From positions 689,001-753,000 of the forward strand of contig NC_088305.1 in assembly GCF_032854445.1 (NCBI RefSeq): a DNA stretch of 64,000 nt, read 5' to 3'. Made by a program: the position numbers and the translations under genes. Source of the stretch: Liolophura sinensis (Eukaryota > Mollusca > Polyplacophora > Chitonida > Chitonidae). The stretch's first letter is position 1. Every line of letters begins with the position of its first letter. Shown one piece after another: positions 37,001-42,970 of the stretch. The notes beneath the pieces were generated by a model. That model was not told where the DNA came from, did no database searches, and worked only from the letters and a program-made list of their open reading frames with translations.

Positions 37001-38535
37001 CAAGGGATGTTCATGCAACCAGTGTTTAGGCGACGTAAGTATCCCTTGTGATCGTGACGATCCGGGCAAGCGTTGCAGAGTGTCGTAAGCCCCATTTTAT
37101 ACTGTACCCGTAGATTTTGTTGCCTTTTGTCACACTTTTACTCACATTTAGCATAAAATATACGTGACAATATCTCCTGATATTATGTGCATAGAAACGC
37201 ATTACGGAATTTCTGTACAAAATATCACACGACAGTCGCAAAATACGTCAAGCCTTACTCACATGCTTACCTACAGTGAAAATGTACTTGACCATGCTAA
37301 TTGCACAAGATCAGTCGTTGAGATAGCTTTGTAAAACCAACACCAGATTCAAATCGCCTCTAATTGTTTTCATCAGATGTGTGTGTGGGAGAAAACCCAG
37401 AGAGGTTTGTGATTTATAGAGATGATATAAATGTTATTTTGGTGGGCTGAACATTTGGGATTGTGAATTCATCATACCAGCCCAGCTTTAAGGTCCATAG
37501 TCAAAGGTTTCACTTGGAAAACATGTAAAAATTGCTGGGAGTTGAACTGAAGCTGCTGAAATGTACATATGTACATTTGAAAAAAGTTATATGGACAGCT
37601 ATGAAGAACAAATCACGCGGGAATAGACGGCGTGTAAGTCAGAATAAAATGATGCATATCTAGACTCTGTTGTTGACTTGGTCTCATGTAAGGAGTTTAA
37701 AAGTACATGTAAATTCTGACTGAAGCAAATGCTTCGTTTCTGTTTGTTTTTTAGTAACTGGATACAACGACAACGGAACTTTTACAGAAAGAATAGGTTT
37801 GTCATCAAATTTATTTCCTTATTTATTTGTTTTTATTTTTTATCGTTTCATCGTTTTACGGGTCGATCTTCGATTTTGAAGTCAAAGGCCTTTGGCTGGT
37901 GCACGATCTTGGATTGTGTGGATTACAATCAACGGTATTCCTCATATTTTGTGCCTCCCCACCATATGGCTGAAATGTTGCTGATATGGCCTTCAGCCAA
38001 AATTGTTCATATTGTTGTGGTATTTCTTAAAAAATTAGCTTACGAGCATTGTTATAAAATTACATGTTGCTCTCAAAAAGAATGTTAATATTTTTCTAGC
38101 TGTCAGTCTATCAGTCCTAAAAACCTGAGGTTCTGTCTGTGGTACTTTAATGGTGTCTAGACACTTTTAAAATTCGTTTCACCGTTGCGTGACAAAAATG
38201 AATTAAATTGTTTTTTTATTGCTGTGTAACACCTTACTCAAACATAAGATTAAGAAAAAGTTGCACAACCCTTTTATGTCAGTGATATAATCAACAAGCA
38301 TATATATTAGAATGTGTAGTAACATACCGCACGTCTGGTCGCACGGAATACTGAATTTCAGTTTTGCCAGAGACACTTATTCTTCAACGTCACAAGCTCT
38401 AAGAACTGTTCTTATTTTTGCCTGGCTTCACCTTTGTTTCTTTTTTTTCTTCAGGAACCAATTTGCATGGACTCAGAAACGGAACTGCATCATTATTCGT
38501 TAAGATATCGTTTTACTGACCTCGGCCTAAATTAG
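256..38535 (+). CDS. Large secreted mucin-like / SCO-spondin-like glycoprotein gene (partial, 5' end outside window)
   Basis: This is a gene model joining 58 exons in a single continuous frame, apart from one frameshift in exon B of unit 5. The exons are 43 in the A-B-C array (256-23239) and 15 downstream (24052-38535). Every junction has a GT donor, an AG acceptor and matching phase. The product is a repetitive ectodomain with Pro/Thr-rich linkers, then TSP1, VWC-like, TSP1, TSP1, TIL, VWC, TSP1, VWC, TSP1, TSP1, TSP1, TIL, VWC and CTCK. In this family such modules are extracellular: TSP1 domains are glycosylated adhesion modules, and TIL, VWC and CTCK support disulfide assembly, as in SCO-spondin and gel-forming mucins. 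About 3,600 residues are encoded here. A signal peptide and any VWD domains must lie to the left. The function (matrix, mucus or shell-related) is unknown. The architecture is firm; the family name is inferred. Confidence 0.85.
1229..2620 (+). CDS. Array unit 1: exons A, B, C (short C)
   Basis: A is 1229-1542, B 1856-1991 and C 2513-2620. Exon A starts after ttttgcag, completes a split codon, and runs from ATTPTVCQIVDGMADP to EGPESPLK with donor gtaaaa (phase 0). A+B is predicted to form one beta-rich domain of about 150 residues, bounded by one cysteine near each end (VCQ and ACF). It resembles discoidin-like or jelly-roll modules of invertebrate mucin-like proteins; that fold is an inference. 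Diagnostic residues are PDKS, PTSK and EVTLG. Units 4 and 7 share them. Confidence 0.85.
2829..4220 (+). CDS. Array unit 2: exons A, B, C (short C)
   Basis: A is 2829-3142, B 3456-3591 and C 4113-4220. Diagnostic residues in A are PDES, PTNK and EVPLG. Only units 2 and 3 carry PTNK, so these two neighbours are sister copies from a late duplication. Confidence 0.85.
4429..5820 (+). CDS. Array unit 3: exons A, B, C (short C)
   Basis: A is 4429-4742, B 5056-5191 and C 5713-5820. Exon A has the same protein sequence as in unit 2 (PDES, PTNK, EVPLG), and the preceding intron is also nearly identical. After exon B the unit switches to the flavour of unit 0 (for example gacagctgaatgttttg before exon C), which suggests a recombination breakpoint inside the unit. 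Confidence 0.85.
6029..7420 (+). CDS. Array unit 4: exons A, B, C (short C)
   Basis: A is 6029-6342 (PDKS, PTSK, EVTLG, as in unit 1), B 6656-6791 (GTESLVF instead of GTENLVF) and C 7313-7420. Unit 4 begins 4800 bp after unit 1 with the same exon A, pointing to a three-unit higher-order copy. Confidence 0.85.
7629..9129 (+). CDS. Array unit 5: exons A, B (frameshifted), C (long C)
   Basis: A is 7629-7942, with a unique Pro-to-Arg change (ATTRTVCQ). B is 8256-8392, one base longer than in every other unit because of an extra A in the AAA run at 8305-8307. This shifts the frame and creates a TGA at 8337-8339. C is 8914-9129, 216 nt long. Unless this is a consensus error, transcripts that include this exon B would end here. 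The other exons and splice sites are intact. Confidence 0.8.
9338..10730 (+). CDS. Array unit 6: exons A, B, C (short C)
   Basis: A is 9338-9651 (PDES, PTSK, EVTLG), B 9966-10101 and C 10623-10730. The donor after A is followed by aaattacatgcacc rather than aaactacatgcacc, a marker shared with units 8, 10 and 12. Confidence 0.85.
10939..12438 (+). CDS. Array unit 7: exons A, B, C (long C)
   Basis: A is 10939-11252 (PDKS, PTSK, EVTLG, as in units 1 and 4), B 11566-11701 and C 12223-12438 (216 nt). Unit 7 starts 4910 bp after unit 4, consistent with repetition of a three-unit block. The long exon C adds APPSVVPPPLTPSVKPPM plus a second GTPSVILPPGTPSVVQPP block. Confidence 0.85.
12647..14039 (+). 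CDS. Array unit 8: exons A, B, C (short C)
   Basis: A is 12647-12960 (PDES, PTSK, EVPLG), B 13275-13410 (GTESLVF; synonymous AACTTT) and C 13932-14039 (SVNLPPG instead of SVILPPG). Units 10 and 12 are near-identical copies, so this is the first member of a two-unit block of about 3308 bp. Confidence 0.85.
14248..15747 (+). CDS. Array unit 9: exons A, B, C (long C)
   Basis: A is 14248-14561, with a Gly-to-Arg change (PLRSEE) shared only with unit 11. B is 14875-15010 and C 15532-15747 (216 nt). It is the second member of the 3308-bp two-unit block. Confidence 0.85.
15956..17347 (+). CDS. Array unit 10: exons A, B, C (short C)
   Basis: A is 15956-16269, B 16583-16718 and C 17240-17347. Near copy of unit 8, with the same EVPLG, GTESLVF and SVNLPPG markers. 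The intron after A has lost two bases (aaaaatgtcc for aaaaagatgtcc near 16371). Confidence 0.85.
17556..19055 (+). CDS. Array unit 11: exons A, B, C (long C)
   Basis: A is 17556-17869 (PLRSEE, as in unit 9), B 18183-18318 and C 18840-19055 (216 nt). The first two thirds match unit 9. The SINE and the intron before C differ more (gtataataaaaac near 18592), so later conversion or recombination is likely. Confidence 0.85.
19264..20656 (+). CDS. Array unit 12: exons A, B, C (short C)
   Basis: A is 19264-19577, B 19892-20027 and C 20549-20656. Third copy of the unit 8/10 type (EVPLG, GTESLVF, SVNLPPG). Confidence 0.85.
20865..22258 (+). CDS. Array unit 13: exons A, B, C (short C), diverging
   Basis: A is 20865-21178 (Val-to-Leu TLCQ; Pro-to-Ser ESSLK), B 21492-21627 (RVFVTEK instead of RVIVTEK) and C 22151-22258. 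Its private changes exceed those of interior units, as expected near an array edge. All splice sites are kept. Confidence 0.85.
22468..23239 (+). CDS. Array unit 14 (terminal): exons A and B only
   Basis: A is 22468-22781 (PDSN instead of PESN). B is 23104-23239, starting EFDGTESLVFPPEVTAERIR after acceptor gatag and ending ACFSS. Its donor is the strong consensus gtaagt, where all interior B exons have gtaggt. Phase 1 at its end matches the TSP1 exon at 24052. There is no exon C and no SINE after it, so the last repeat domain joins the TSP1 region directly. Confidence 0.85.
24052..24130 (+). CDS. Exon: first half of TSP1 repeat 1
   Basis: The acceptor is gatcacag and the donor gttagt; phase 1 in, 2 out. 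It encodes PPVVSSWTPWSDCSVTCGEG then TRSRFR. WTPW is the tryptophan motif typically C-mannosylated in TSP1 domains, and CSVTCG is the classic TSP1 core. The preceding intron (23240-24051) holds no recognised element. The following intron of 2.2 kb holds two reverse-strand SINE pieces. Confidence 0.88.
24601..24690 (-). mobile_element. SINE head fragment (tRNA-like 5' part only)
   Basis: The reverse strand reads ggggcctccgtggctcaggt then gttagcgcgccagcgcag. This is the least degraded tRNA-like head of this SINE family in the window. The body and tail are missing, so the copy is truncated. Confidence 0.75.
25080..25330. other. AT-rich intron segment with inverted TTCTGTTAAA / TTTAACAGAA motifs
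   Basis: A 10-bp inverted pair (near 25145 and 25240) and several further ATTCTGT/ACAGAAT words lie within about 200 bp. This could be a small non-autonomous DNA element or chance in AT-rich sequence. The rest of intron 24131-26289 shows no recognisable gene. Confidence 0.25.
26056..26200 (-). mobile_element. SINE 3' fragment, reverse orientation
   Basis: The complement gives the family body (ggtcgtgagtttcctccgg, cttccaaccataatac) and an A/T-rich AATAAATA tail. It lies just upstream of the exon at 26290. Confidence 0.7.
26290..26520 (+). CDS. Exon: second half of TSP1 repeat 1 plus start of a VWC-like module
   Basis: The acceptor is cttacag and the donor gtaagt; phase 2 in, 2 out. It encodes RTSTTSELEIDEENCEVAPC, closing TSP1, and then CSCVFLQDEFVRNFGYKAP and a charged segment ending VHVDCNE. 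The acidic stretch followed by CNEC.C is the usual lead-in to a VWC/TILa-type cysteine cluster finished in the next exon. Confidence 0.87.
26806..27017 (+). CDS. Exon: VWC-like end plus TSP1 repeat 2
   Basis: The acceptor is acttgtag and the donor gtatga; phase 2 in, 1 out. With the previous exon it reads CNECSCDNGAMHCSNATC, a VWC cysteine pattern. TSP1 follows: YTEWSSWSSCSKSCDVGQ, RSRTRD and a terminal CSTENC. One complete TSP1 fits in this exon. Confidence 0.88.
27461..27600 (+). mobile_element. Solitary SINE copy in intron 27018-27732
   Basis: Body motifs ggtctgacagcaacgagcg, tggtttcttcccaccataaa and the tail ccaatcaaagaaataaata are present. The tRNA-like head is not recognisable. The rest of this intron holds nothing I recognise. 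Confidence 0.75.
27733..27906 (+). CDS. Exon: TSP1 repeat 3
   Basis: The acceptor is cttttcag and the donor gtacgt; phase 1 in, 1 out. It encodes PPEWSPWAPWGECSASCNGG, VITRTRLC and ends MSCNTDPC. Two overlapping W..W motifs are present. It is a single-exon TSP1 with symmetric phase 1-1, the usual class for shuffled extracellular modules. The intron after it (27907-28332) has no recognised element. Confidence 0.9.
28333..28588 (+). CDS. Exon: TIL (trypsin-inhibitor-like cysteine-rich) domain 1
   Basis: The acceptor is tttgtccag and the donor gtacgt; phase 1 in, 2 out. It encodes PSCDGGKVYKNCSESCPRTC, then CIEPEACEPGCSCKEGE and CILETNCPC. This is the dense cysteine pattern of TIL domains, which in mucins and SCO-spondin sit after C8 or between TSP1 modules. 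No protease-inhibitor activity can be inferred. Confidence 0.9.
28854..28903 (+). CDS. Short exon: VWC/TILa continuation
   Basis: The acceptor is ctcttccag and the donor gtaagc; phase 2 in, 1 out; only 50 nt. Joined to the TIL exon it reads CEVCTCKMGELVCSEKPNCK, the CxxCxC...C...C pattern of the segment following a TIL. It is too short to find by ORF length alone; phase and motif support it. Confidence 0.85.
28904..30375. other. Intron without recognised features
   Basis: A 1.5 kb AT-rich stretch between the VWC-like exon and TSP1 repeat 4. I see no conserved coding segment, no SINE body and no tandem repeat in it. Confidence 0.6.
30376..30454 (+). CDS. Exon: first half of TSP1 repeat 4
   Basis: The acceptor is cttttgcag and the donor gtaatg; phase 1 in, 2 out; 79 nt. 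It encodes APCLQTEWTPWGECSATCGE then GTKARYR. It has the same length and phases as the exon at 24052, which also carries the first half of a TSP1, so the two split TSP1 exons are probably paralogous duplicates. Confidence 0.88.
30958..31172 (+). CDS. Exon: second half of TSP1 repeat 4 plus VWC-like module
   Basis: The acceptor is gtatgtttag and the donor gtaagt; phase 2 in, 1 out. It encodes RAWVKPNKPGELEECGKQEV, then CTIMDCPPACFMDNSTFKIG and CTTCYCREAAGIIC. The TSP1 closes at CTIMDC and a VWC-type motif follows. The acceptor is preceded by an almost pure purine tract (30899-30930) rather than a pyrimidine tract. Confidence 0.86.
31271..31404 (+). mobile_element. Degenerate SINE copy in intron 31173-32403
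   Basis: Motifs cagcaaccagtagaaag, gttttctcccattacaatgc and the tail accaatggaataaataaata match the SINE body used elsewhere here. Confidence 0.65.
31880..32128 (+). mobile_element. Probable SINE relic of a second family
   Basis: The segment has ttggcgttcagcatgaaggg and agtgcaacgactggttatat, and ends gagcacgacattaaacccc then a (CACTCATT)-like tail. I recognise this as the style of a second molluscan tRNA-SINE group with a CACTCATTCACT tail. No intact head is visible. Confidence 0.5.
32404..32571 (+). CDS. Exon: TSP1 repeat 5
   Basis: The acceptor is gttttttcag and the donor gtgagt; phase 1 in, 1 out. It encodes VDGGYKDWTDWSECNSECGL, GVQYRNRTC and ends CNSSVPC across the junction. A complete TSP1 in one symmetric exon. 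NRT and NSS are potential N-glycosylation sites. Confidence 0.9.
32637..32753 (+). mobile_element. SINE copy in intron 32572-33030
   Basis: It carries ctccagtcgtacgttggaag, cagcaacgtgcggatggtc and cctcccaacataatgctgg. The tail is cut short after gtataaataa. Confidence 0.75.
33031..33177 (+). CDS. Exon: TSP1 repeat 6
   Basis: The acceptor is acgcttgcag and the donor gtgagt; phase 1 in, 1 out. It encodes CEISDWGEWTECSASCDGGV, QIRAKTANFEDC and ends CNTLPCN. It is a slightly short TSP1, with WGEW and CSASC intact. Confidence 0.9.
33273..33467. repeat. 28-bp tandem repeat, about 7 copies (intron 33178-33883)
   Basis: The unit resembles gcccctgattaatgggatcg plus ccatgttg, with 10-25% divergence between copies. 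It sits directly after the TSP1 repeat 6 donor. An A-rich tract (33651-33728) fills the rest of the intron. Confidence 0.8.
33884..34042 (+). CDS. Exon: TSP1 repeat 7
   Basis: The acceptor is gttgttttag and the donor gtaagt; phase 1 in, 1 out. It encodes ETCVTTEWSEWSACSAECGL, GNMTRSRDYKG and ends CMIKDC. Complete TSP1 with WSEW. NMT and NGT are potential N-glycosylation sites. Confidence 0.9.
34400..34712. repeat. 41-bp tandem repeat with TGACGTCA cores, about 8 copies
   Basis: The unit resembles tgacgtcacacaatttttcc plus tacacctgtatgtgtcgccag. Several copies contain tgacgtca or taacgtca, the CREB/ATF half-site palindrome. It lies in intron 34043-35346. A regulatory role is speculative; the repeat itself is clear. 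Confidence 0.8.
35064..35165. repeat. 25-bp tandem repeat, 4 copies
   Basis: Copies read accaggtgaagttatgacgc plus ctgat. The first three are nearly perfect; the last is degenerate. Confidence 0.8.
35231..35334 (+). mobile_element. Degenerate SINE 3' part just upstream of an exon
   Basis: It has ttccggctttcctccagcat, aactgaaatatttttga and the tail ctctaatcaaataaataa. The tail ends about 12 bp before the acceptor at 35346, so the SINE supplies part of the branch-point and acceptor neighbourhood. Confidence 0.6.
35347..35654 (+). CDS. Exon: TIL domain 2 plus VWC module
   Basis: The acceptor is ttgattcag and the donor gtgagt; phase 1 in, 0 out; the longest downstream exon. It encodes VCGDDNEVWSKNTTCERTC, CMCAEGFYRKDGKCVNSTTC (TIL), then NECSVNGETKQGG, WTKVNDKCYVCECVASHVIC and CEIPTCEE (VWC). 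This TIL-VWC-CTCK ending is typical of SCO-spondin, otogelin and gel-forming mucins. Confidence 0.92.
36054..36114 (+). CDS. Short exon: end of VWC module
   Basis: The acceptor is ctttcacag and the donor gtaact; phase 0 in, 1 out; 61 nt. It encodes GEELSYDVPNPCCPRCIPVP. The CCPRC motif is the hallmark VWC ending. Flanking introns 35655-36053 and 36115-36741 contain no recognised features. Confidence 0.9.
36742..37034 (+). CDS. Exon: C-terminal cystine knot (CTCK) domain
   Basis: The acceptor is atttccccag and the donor gtaagt; phase 1 in, 0 out. It encodes VTCSLHVRQDYL, GCRSVEQVAITSCAGGCGTS, NSCECCTGE and ends GCSCNQCLGD. The SCAGGC and CSCNQC motifs define the CTCK, a dimerisation module at the C-terminus of mucins, VWF and SCO-spondin. 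Read-through past the donor would add a short tail and stop at 37086-37088. Confidence 0.93.
38455..38535 (+). CDS. Terminal coding exon (C-terminal tail), tentative
   Basis: It follows a strong acceptor (long pyrimidine run, tcttcag) in phase 0, encodes EPICMDSETELHHYSLRYRF then TDLGLN, and stops at TAG 38533-38535. A polyA signal lies 161 bp further on. A competing acceptor at 37754 (gttttttag) would place TAA immediately after the CTCK exon at 37755-37757. Intron 37035-38454 has no other recognised feature. Confidence 0.55.
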   Translation, partial: EPICMDSETELHHYSLRYRFTDLGLN

Positions 38536-38696
38536 TTGTGGAACAGAAGAAAAGAAACCTTGAACAATAGGTCTGAAATGTCTTCCACTGGATACGTTGT
38601 TCGCATTTCCACTGTGTGTTCACGCACACGTCAGTGTACCTGTGTATCATCTATCTTACTTCCTGTAAAACCGTAAATCCTGTTTACGATTCTTGA

Positions 38697-38702
38697 AATA
38701 AA
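38697..38702 (+). promoter_or_regulatory. Polyadenylation signal AATAAA of the mucin-like gene
   Basis: A canonical AATAAA follows the putative last stop codon, with a T/G-rich stretch (gtaatgtatcttcgtttcg) about 25 bp downstream. It marks the likely 3' end of the + strand gene. Confidence 0.7.
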
Positions 38703-38930
38703 GACTGTGTTTCGCTCAGAGTAATGTATCTTCGTTTCGATTTTCTACGTGCTTTTTCTAGGATTACATCAACATTACTTCATTTTGTAAGACTATATGA
38801 ACAGGTTTATGCGATTCGGAGAAGAGGGCGTGGAGTTTATGGTCGACGGGTTGGCGCACCATAGTGCACCACAATGATCGCGCAATCGCTTACCAGTGCG
38901 CTTGCTATCTTCAGCTCAAGCATGCCTCAG

Positions 38931-39005
38931 TGTCTGACGGCAAGCTGCGGATAGTAGTGGGTTTCCTTATCAGCGTAAAGCTTGTCGCCGTCATATAAGT
39001 GACAG
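38931..39005 (+). mobile_element. Degenerate SINE body fragment
   Basis: It contains gacggcaagctgcggatagt, gtgggtttcc and cgccgtcatataagtgaca. No head or tail is seen. Confidence 0.5.
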
Positions 39006-39171
39006 AATTACAGAGATTAAGATACTCGTCAACGAGATACGAGTACGACTTGTGTGGGTAAGCCAGGTGAGCTCGTGTCGTTACCACGCATAACTGCGGA
39101 GCTACTCGAATTACACGAGTTGTATCCTCTAAATAAATTAGATTAGTCTGGTGGTTTAATCCATGTAGTTG

Positions 39172-39317
39172 TGTCTCAGCAACCTGCGGATGGTCGTGGG
39201 TTTCCCCCGGGTTCTGCCTGGTTTCCTCCCACCATAATGATGGCCGCCGTAGTATAAATGAAGTATACTTGAGTACAGCTTAAAACACCAATGAAATAAA
39301 TAAATTAAATAAATAAT
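39172..39317 (+). mobile_element. SINE copy
   Basis: It has well-preserved motifs cagcaacctgcggatggtcg, cctcccaccataatgatggc and an AATAAATAAATTAAATAA tail. Confidence 0.8.
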
Positions 39318-39621
39318 CCATGCAGTCCGGTTCCCCCACCTATGACGCTGCCCTCCTCTGCATAGGTCAAGCACCCACACAGTCAATCAATCAATCAGTC
39401 AATCATCTCTGGTGTATAGATCGCTAGAATGAACCACCGACTTTCAGAAGGTGTACTTTCTCACTTACGGCCGTGGCCATATTGGAATGATTTATACATG
39501 TAATCGTCTTAAACAATTCCTCTTATATTAATAAATTGTGAATATGGCAGGATTAACATAATAGTGTGTTTAAAAACATCAGAAAACTCCTCCAGCAAAA
39601 ACACAACAATTAGTGTATATA

Positions 39622-41154
39622 TACTATCCAAAAAAAGAAACGCATAGGTGTTTTGTTTTATTTTAAAATGAAATAAATACATTTTGTCTTCATTTCATGA
39701 GCAAAATGTGTTTTAATATTGTTAATAGTCACAGTTAGCACACATTTTATTCCTCAAAACATTTCTTGGTTGAAAATGTTGAGTTTGGAGGCCGTTTTTG
39801 GAAGAAGTAAAAAATACAGCACCACACTGCATCACGTGCAGTCTTACACGCTGAACTTACGCATGGAAAGCATGCAGTGTGTGACTATAAAACCGCAACT
39901 TCGGGCCGGAAATCGGCGTCTTTCAAGTGGTGTTTTCAAGCTGATTCAACATGCCACGTCTTGACACTGTCACAAGAAATATTGCCATTGGAAGACTTCA
40001 AGCTGGAGAGTCCCAATCGTCCATTTCTAGGCGTCTACACGTCAGTCAGAGCACGATTTCACGGCTTGCTGCCCGCTACAACAATACTGGGACAACAAAT
40101 AACCGTCGGCGTTCAGGTCGACCACGTGTCACTACAGCAGCCCAAGATCGCTACATAGGGGTCCTCCATTTGCGTGACCGTTGTGCTACAGCTGAAAGCA
40201 CAGCAGCCAGCATACCGGGACTGAGGAGGATATCAGGTCAGACAGTGCGGAACAGGCTGAGGGAACATGGACTGAGAGCCAGGAGGCCCTATGTTGGGAT
40301 CGTGCTGCGTCCTCACCATCGCGCCAATCGCCTCCGATGGTGTAACAACGTGACTGCATGGAATCTACGCAACTGGCGACGCATTTGGTTCAGTGATGAG
40401 TCCAGATTCCTATTGCAGAGACGTGATGGTAGAAACCGGGTTTACAGACGTGCTCACGAACGTTATGCCCCTAACTGCGTACGCCAAGTGGACAGATTCG
40501 GTGGAGGGAGTGTGATGATGTGGGCAGCAATATCGTATACTGGTCGTACAAATCTTGTCCACGTTCAGGGAAATCTTACGACCGTACGCTACCGAGACAC
40601 CATACTGCAGCCACACCTCTTACCTGTCACTGACGTTCAGCGGGAGTTGTTCCAGCAGGACAACGCCAGACCGCACACGGCACGTGTCACAAGGGACTTC
40701 CTCGCCGAAAACAATGTAAATGTGCTACCCTGGCCGTCCCGTTCCTCGGATCTTAACCCAATTGAGCATCTGTGGGATGAACTTGATCGACGTCTACGCC
40801 AACGTCAACCTCAACCCCAAACGCTTCAAGAGCAAGTTGCATGTTTGCAGGAGGAGTGGCAGAACATTCCCCAGGCCTCTATCCAGCGTCTCATCCAGTC
40901 CATGACAAGGCGTGTCAGAACTGTTATTCGTGCCCGTGGTAGTCACAACAGATACTGACATTCCACTCAAGTGGGAGACTCATTGTGAGTGTCTTACCTC
41001 AAGTTGATGGCCTTGTTGTCTAGATATGGACCCTTCCTTACTCTGTGTAAAAAAATATTTGCAGAATAGCAATTCTTATTTAGTTATGCATAATTGAAAA
41101 GACTGCATCACCTCCGCAAAAAAACGGGTTATGCGTTTCTTTTTTTGGATAGTA
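39622..41154 (+). mobile_element. Tc1-like (DD34E) transposon, apparently complete
   Basis: The element is 1533 bp, bounded by perfect 25-bp terminal inverted repeats: TACTATCCAAAAAAAGAAAC plus GCATA at 39622-39646, and its complement at 41130-41154. It is flanked by TA on both sides (39620-39621 and 41155-41156), the target duplication of the Tc1/mariner superfamily. It holds one uninterrupted transposase gene. It sits between the convergent mucin-like and DOMON genes. Perfect ends and an open frame suggest recent insertion. Confidence 0.93.
39951..40958 (+). CDS. Tc1-like transposase, full length
   Basis: A 335-residue cut-and-paste transposase, normal length for Tc1. The N-terminal half has two helix-turn-helix regions (about residues 8-45 and 65-110) separated by a GRPR-type AT-hook at residues 56-59. 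The catalytic triad is visible: D149 in WFSDESRF, D237 in QQDNARPHTA and E272 in NPIEHLW, with 34 residues between the last two (DD34E). The ATG at 39951 heads a long open frame without stops. No intron is needed. The nuclear localisation signal is not obvious. The activity is inferred. Confidence 0.93.
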   Translation: MPRLDTVTRNIAIGRLQAGESQSSISRRLHVSQSTISRLAARYNNTGTTNNRRRSGRPRVTTAAQDRYIGVLHLRDRCATAESTAASIPGLRRISGQTVRNRLREHGLRARRPYVGIVLRPHHRANRLRWCNNVTAWNLRNWRRIWFSDESRFLLQRRDGRNRVYRRAHERYAPNCVRQVDRFGGGSVMMWAAISYTGRTNLVHVQGNLTTVRYRDTILQPHLLPVTDVQRELFQQDNARPHTARVTRDFLAENNVNVLPWPSRSSDLNPIEHLWDELDRRLRQRQPQPQTLQEQVACLQEEWQNIPQASIQRLIQSMTRRVRTVIRARGSHNRY

Positions 41155-41457
41155 TAATATAATCTTGCCGTTACAATCTGTTTCAATACCGTTCAAGGCC
41201 GCCTGTCTGATTGCTTATTTGGCTACGTTATAACATAGTTTTCAAGAACAATTCTATAATGCTTTGATATCGTCTCTTCCTAGCCTATCAGTTGCAGTTC
41301 CAGCATGTTTATTGTGGTGCAAAATATAAACGACTTTCCAAAAATATCCAATCAGTGAATAGATGCGAACGACCACGGAGAGTGGCGCATGCGCTGGAAA
41401 TGTCTATAGGCCGGATTGAACTAGTCCGTATTACTTTGGCGGTGTTCCTGCGATTGA

Positions 41458-41586
41458 ATTTATTTATTTGATAAGAGTTTTACTCAAAAATATTTCACTC
41501 ATACGACTGCGGCGAGCATTGTAGAGAGAGGAAACTGAGTAGAGCCCGGGGAACACCCAGAGTCATACGCAGGTTGCTCCACTGCC
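41458..41586 (-). mobile_element. SINE fragment, reverse orientation
   Basis: The complement shows acctgcgtatgactctgggt, ctctacaatgctcgccgc and tgagtgaaatatttttgag, with an AATAAATA tail. Confidence 0.65.
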
Positions 41587-41766
41587 TTACAACGCATGAG
41601 ACCCGAGAGGAAGCCAGCATGGGCAAAAATAGCATACAAGCAGTTAAAACAAAGGATCAGACTGTTTATTACCAAAGGTAACACATTTGGTATTAGCGCA
41701 TCATATTTAAGATGACAATGGAAATACAGTAAACAGGGTATTTGCCAGTAACAAACACAAGTGAAT

Positions 41767-41788
41767 GTACGAGTCAGAGAACTCGTAC
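41767..41788. other. Short perfect hairpin
   Basis: GTACGAGT and ACTCGTAC flank a 6-nt loop. The related word gagtcggagaactcgtt follows. No function is evident. Confidence 0.4.
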
Positions 41789-42637
41789 ACGGCGAGTCGG
41801 AGAACTCGTTACAAACATCACAAAATTACACCAGAATACATATGAAAATATCTGTACGAGTCTTATAAGTCATAAGTCATACTTATAAATTATATAAGTA
41901 TGTAATGGCTTGAATATATATAAGCTTAAATTTCAAAGAAGGCAGGAAGAAAAGTTACATGTAATCTGTGGCTCTAATGAATCAAAATGGCAAAAACATC
42001 CGAAAAGATCTAAACTTGGAGAAAAAAACGCCTTATCGTATCAAATGTCAGAATGGGGAGGCGGCATATGGTGAGGTGGCGCTAGTGTGAAGCTTTACCT
42101 TGAGCCATTGTTACTTCAAAATGGATTACAGCGCAACGTGTACCACGTTACAACATATCAGCTTCTACTGCGAGGTCGTACTGTATCTCATGTGAAGTCA
42201 TCATGATGATGTCGGAAAGGAACGTTTCACGTCAATAAAATGAGGTCACGATCATGGTGCCGGGCGTCTGACAGGTTCCTAATATTTCCACATTACTGCA
42301 ATATAGGACACACTGCTTTTTATAGTAAACATTCTTAAATTTCTGCACATCCGCTCACAAAACTTTAAAGGTACAAAATACATAATTTTTGTGGAAGCAG
42401 GGCTGTTTTTGGGACTATTGACATAATTTATTTGGGACTACATCCTATCAGTGGCTCTAACATGATAGGGATCAAAGTGCTTCATGTTAAAGACAATTTC
42501 ACCACAAAGGCGTCATGAGCTTTTGAGCATTGTTCATCAGTAGGGGATGCAGGGATTGGCAAATGATAGGAAAAAACATAGTGTGAATGTGTTGAGGAAA
42601 GACCGTGATTGTAATGTATGGAAGAGTCCACCGAAAT

Positions 42638-42970
42638 GTTAATTAGTAGAGGAAACCAGCACAGTATTAATTAGTAGAGGAAACCAGCTTAGTATTAATA
42701 AGCTTAAGAAATTACCGTGGTATTGTATAGTGGAGGAAACCACCGTGGCATTAATTAGTTGAAGAAACCAATGTGGTGTTAAATAGTTGAGGAAACTATT
42801 GTAGTCTTAAATAGTTGAGGAAACTAGTGTAGTGTTAATTATTTGAGGAAACCACCATGCTATTAACCAGTATAGTAAACCAGTGTGGCATTGATTAATT
42901 GAGGAAGTTACCGTGGTATTAATTAATTGAACAAACCACCGTGGTATTAATATTTGAATGAAACTACTAA
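42638..42970. repeat. Degenerate ~28-31 bp tandem repeat
   Basis: About 11 copies resemble ttaattagttgaggaaacca plus ccgtggta. Divergence between copies is high. Flanking sequence (41800-42630) is intergenic with no recognised gene. Confidence 0.7.

Noticed and set aside
37035-37088. Simple read-through C-terminus as the main form of the mucin-like protein
   Set aside because: A perfect gtaagt donor sits right after the last CTCK cysteine. Splicing is more likely, so read-through is kept only as an alternative.
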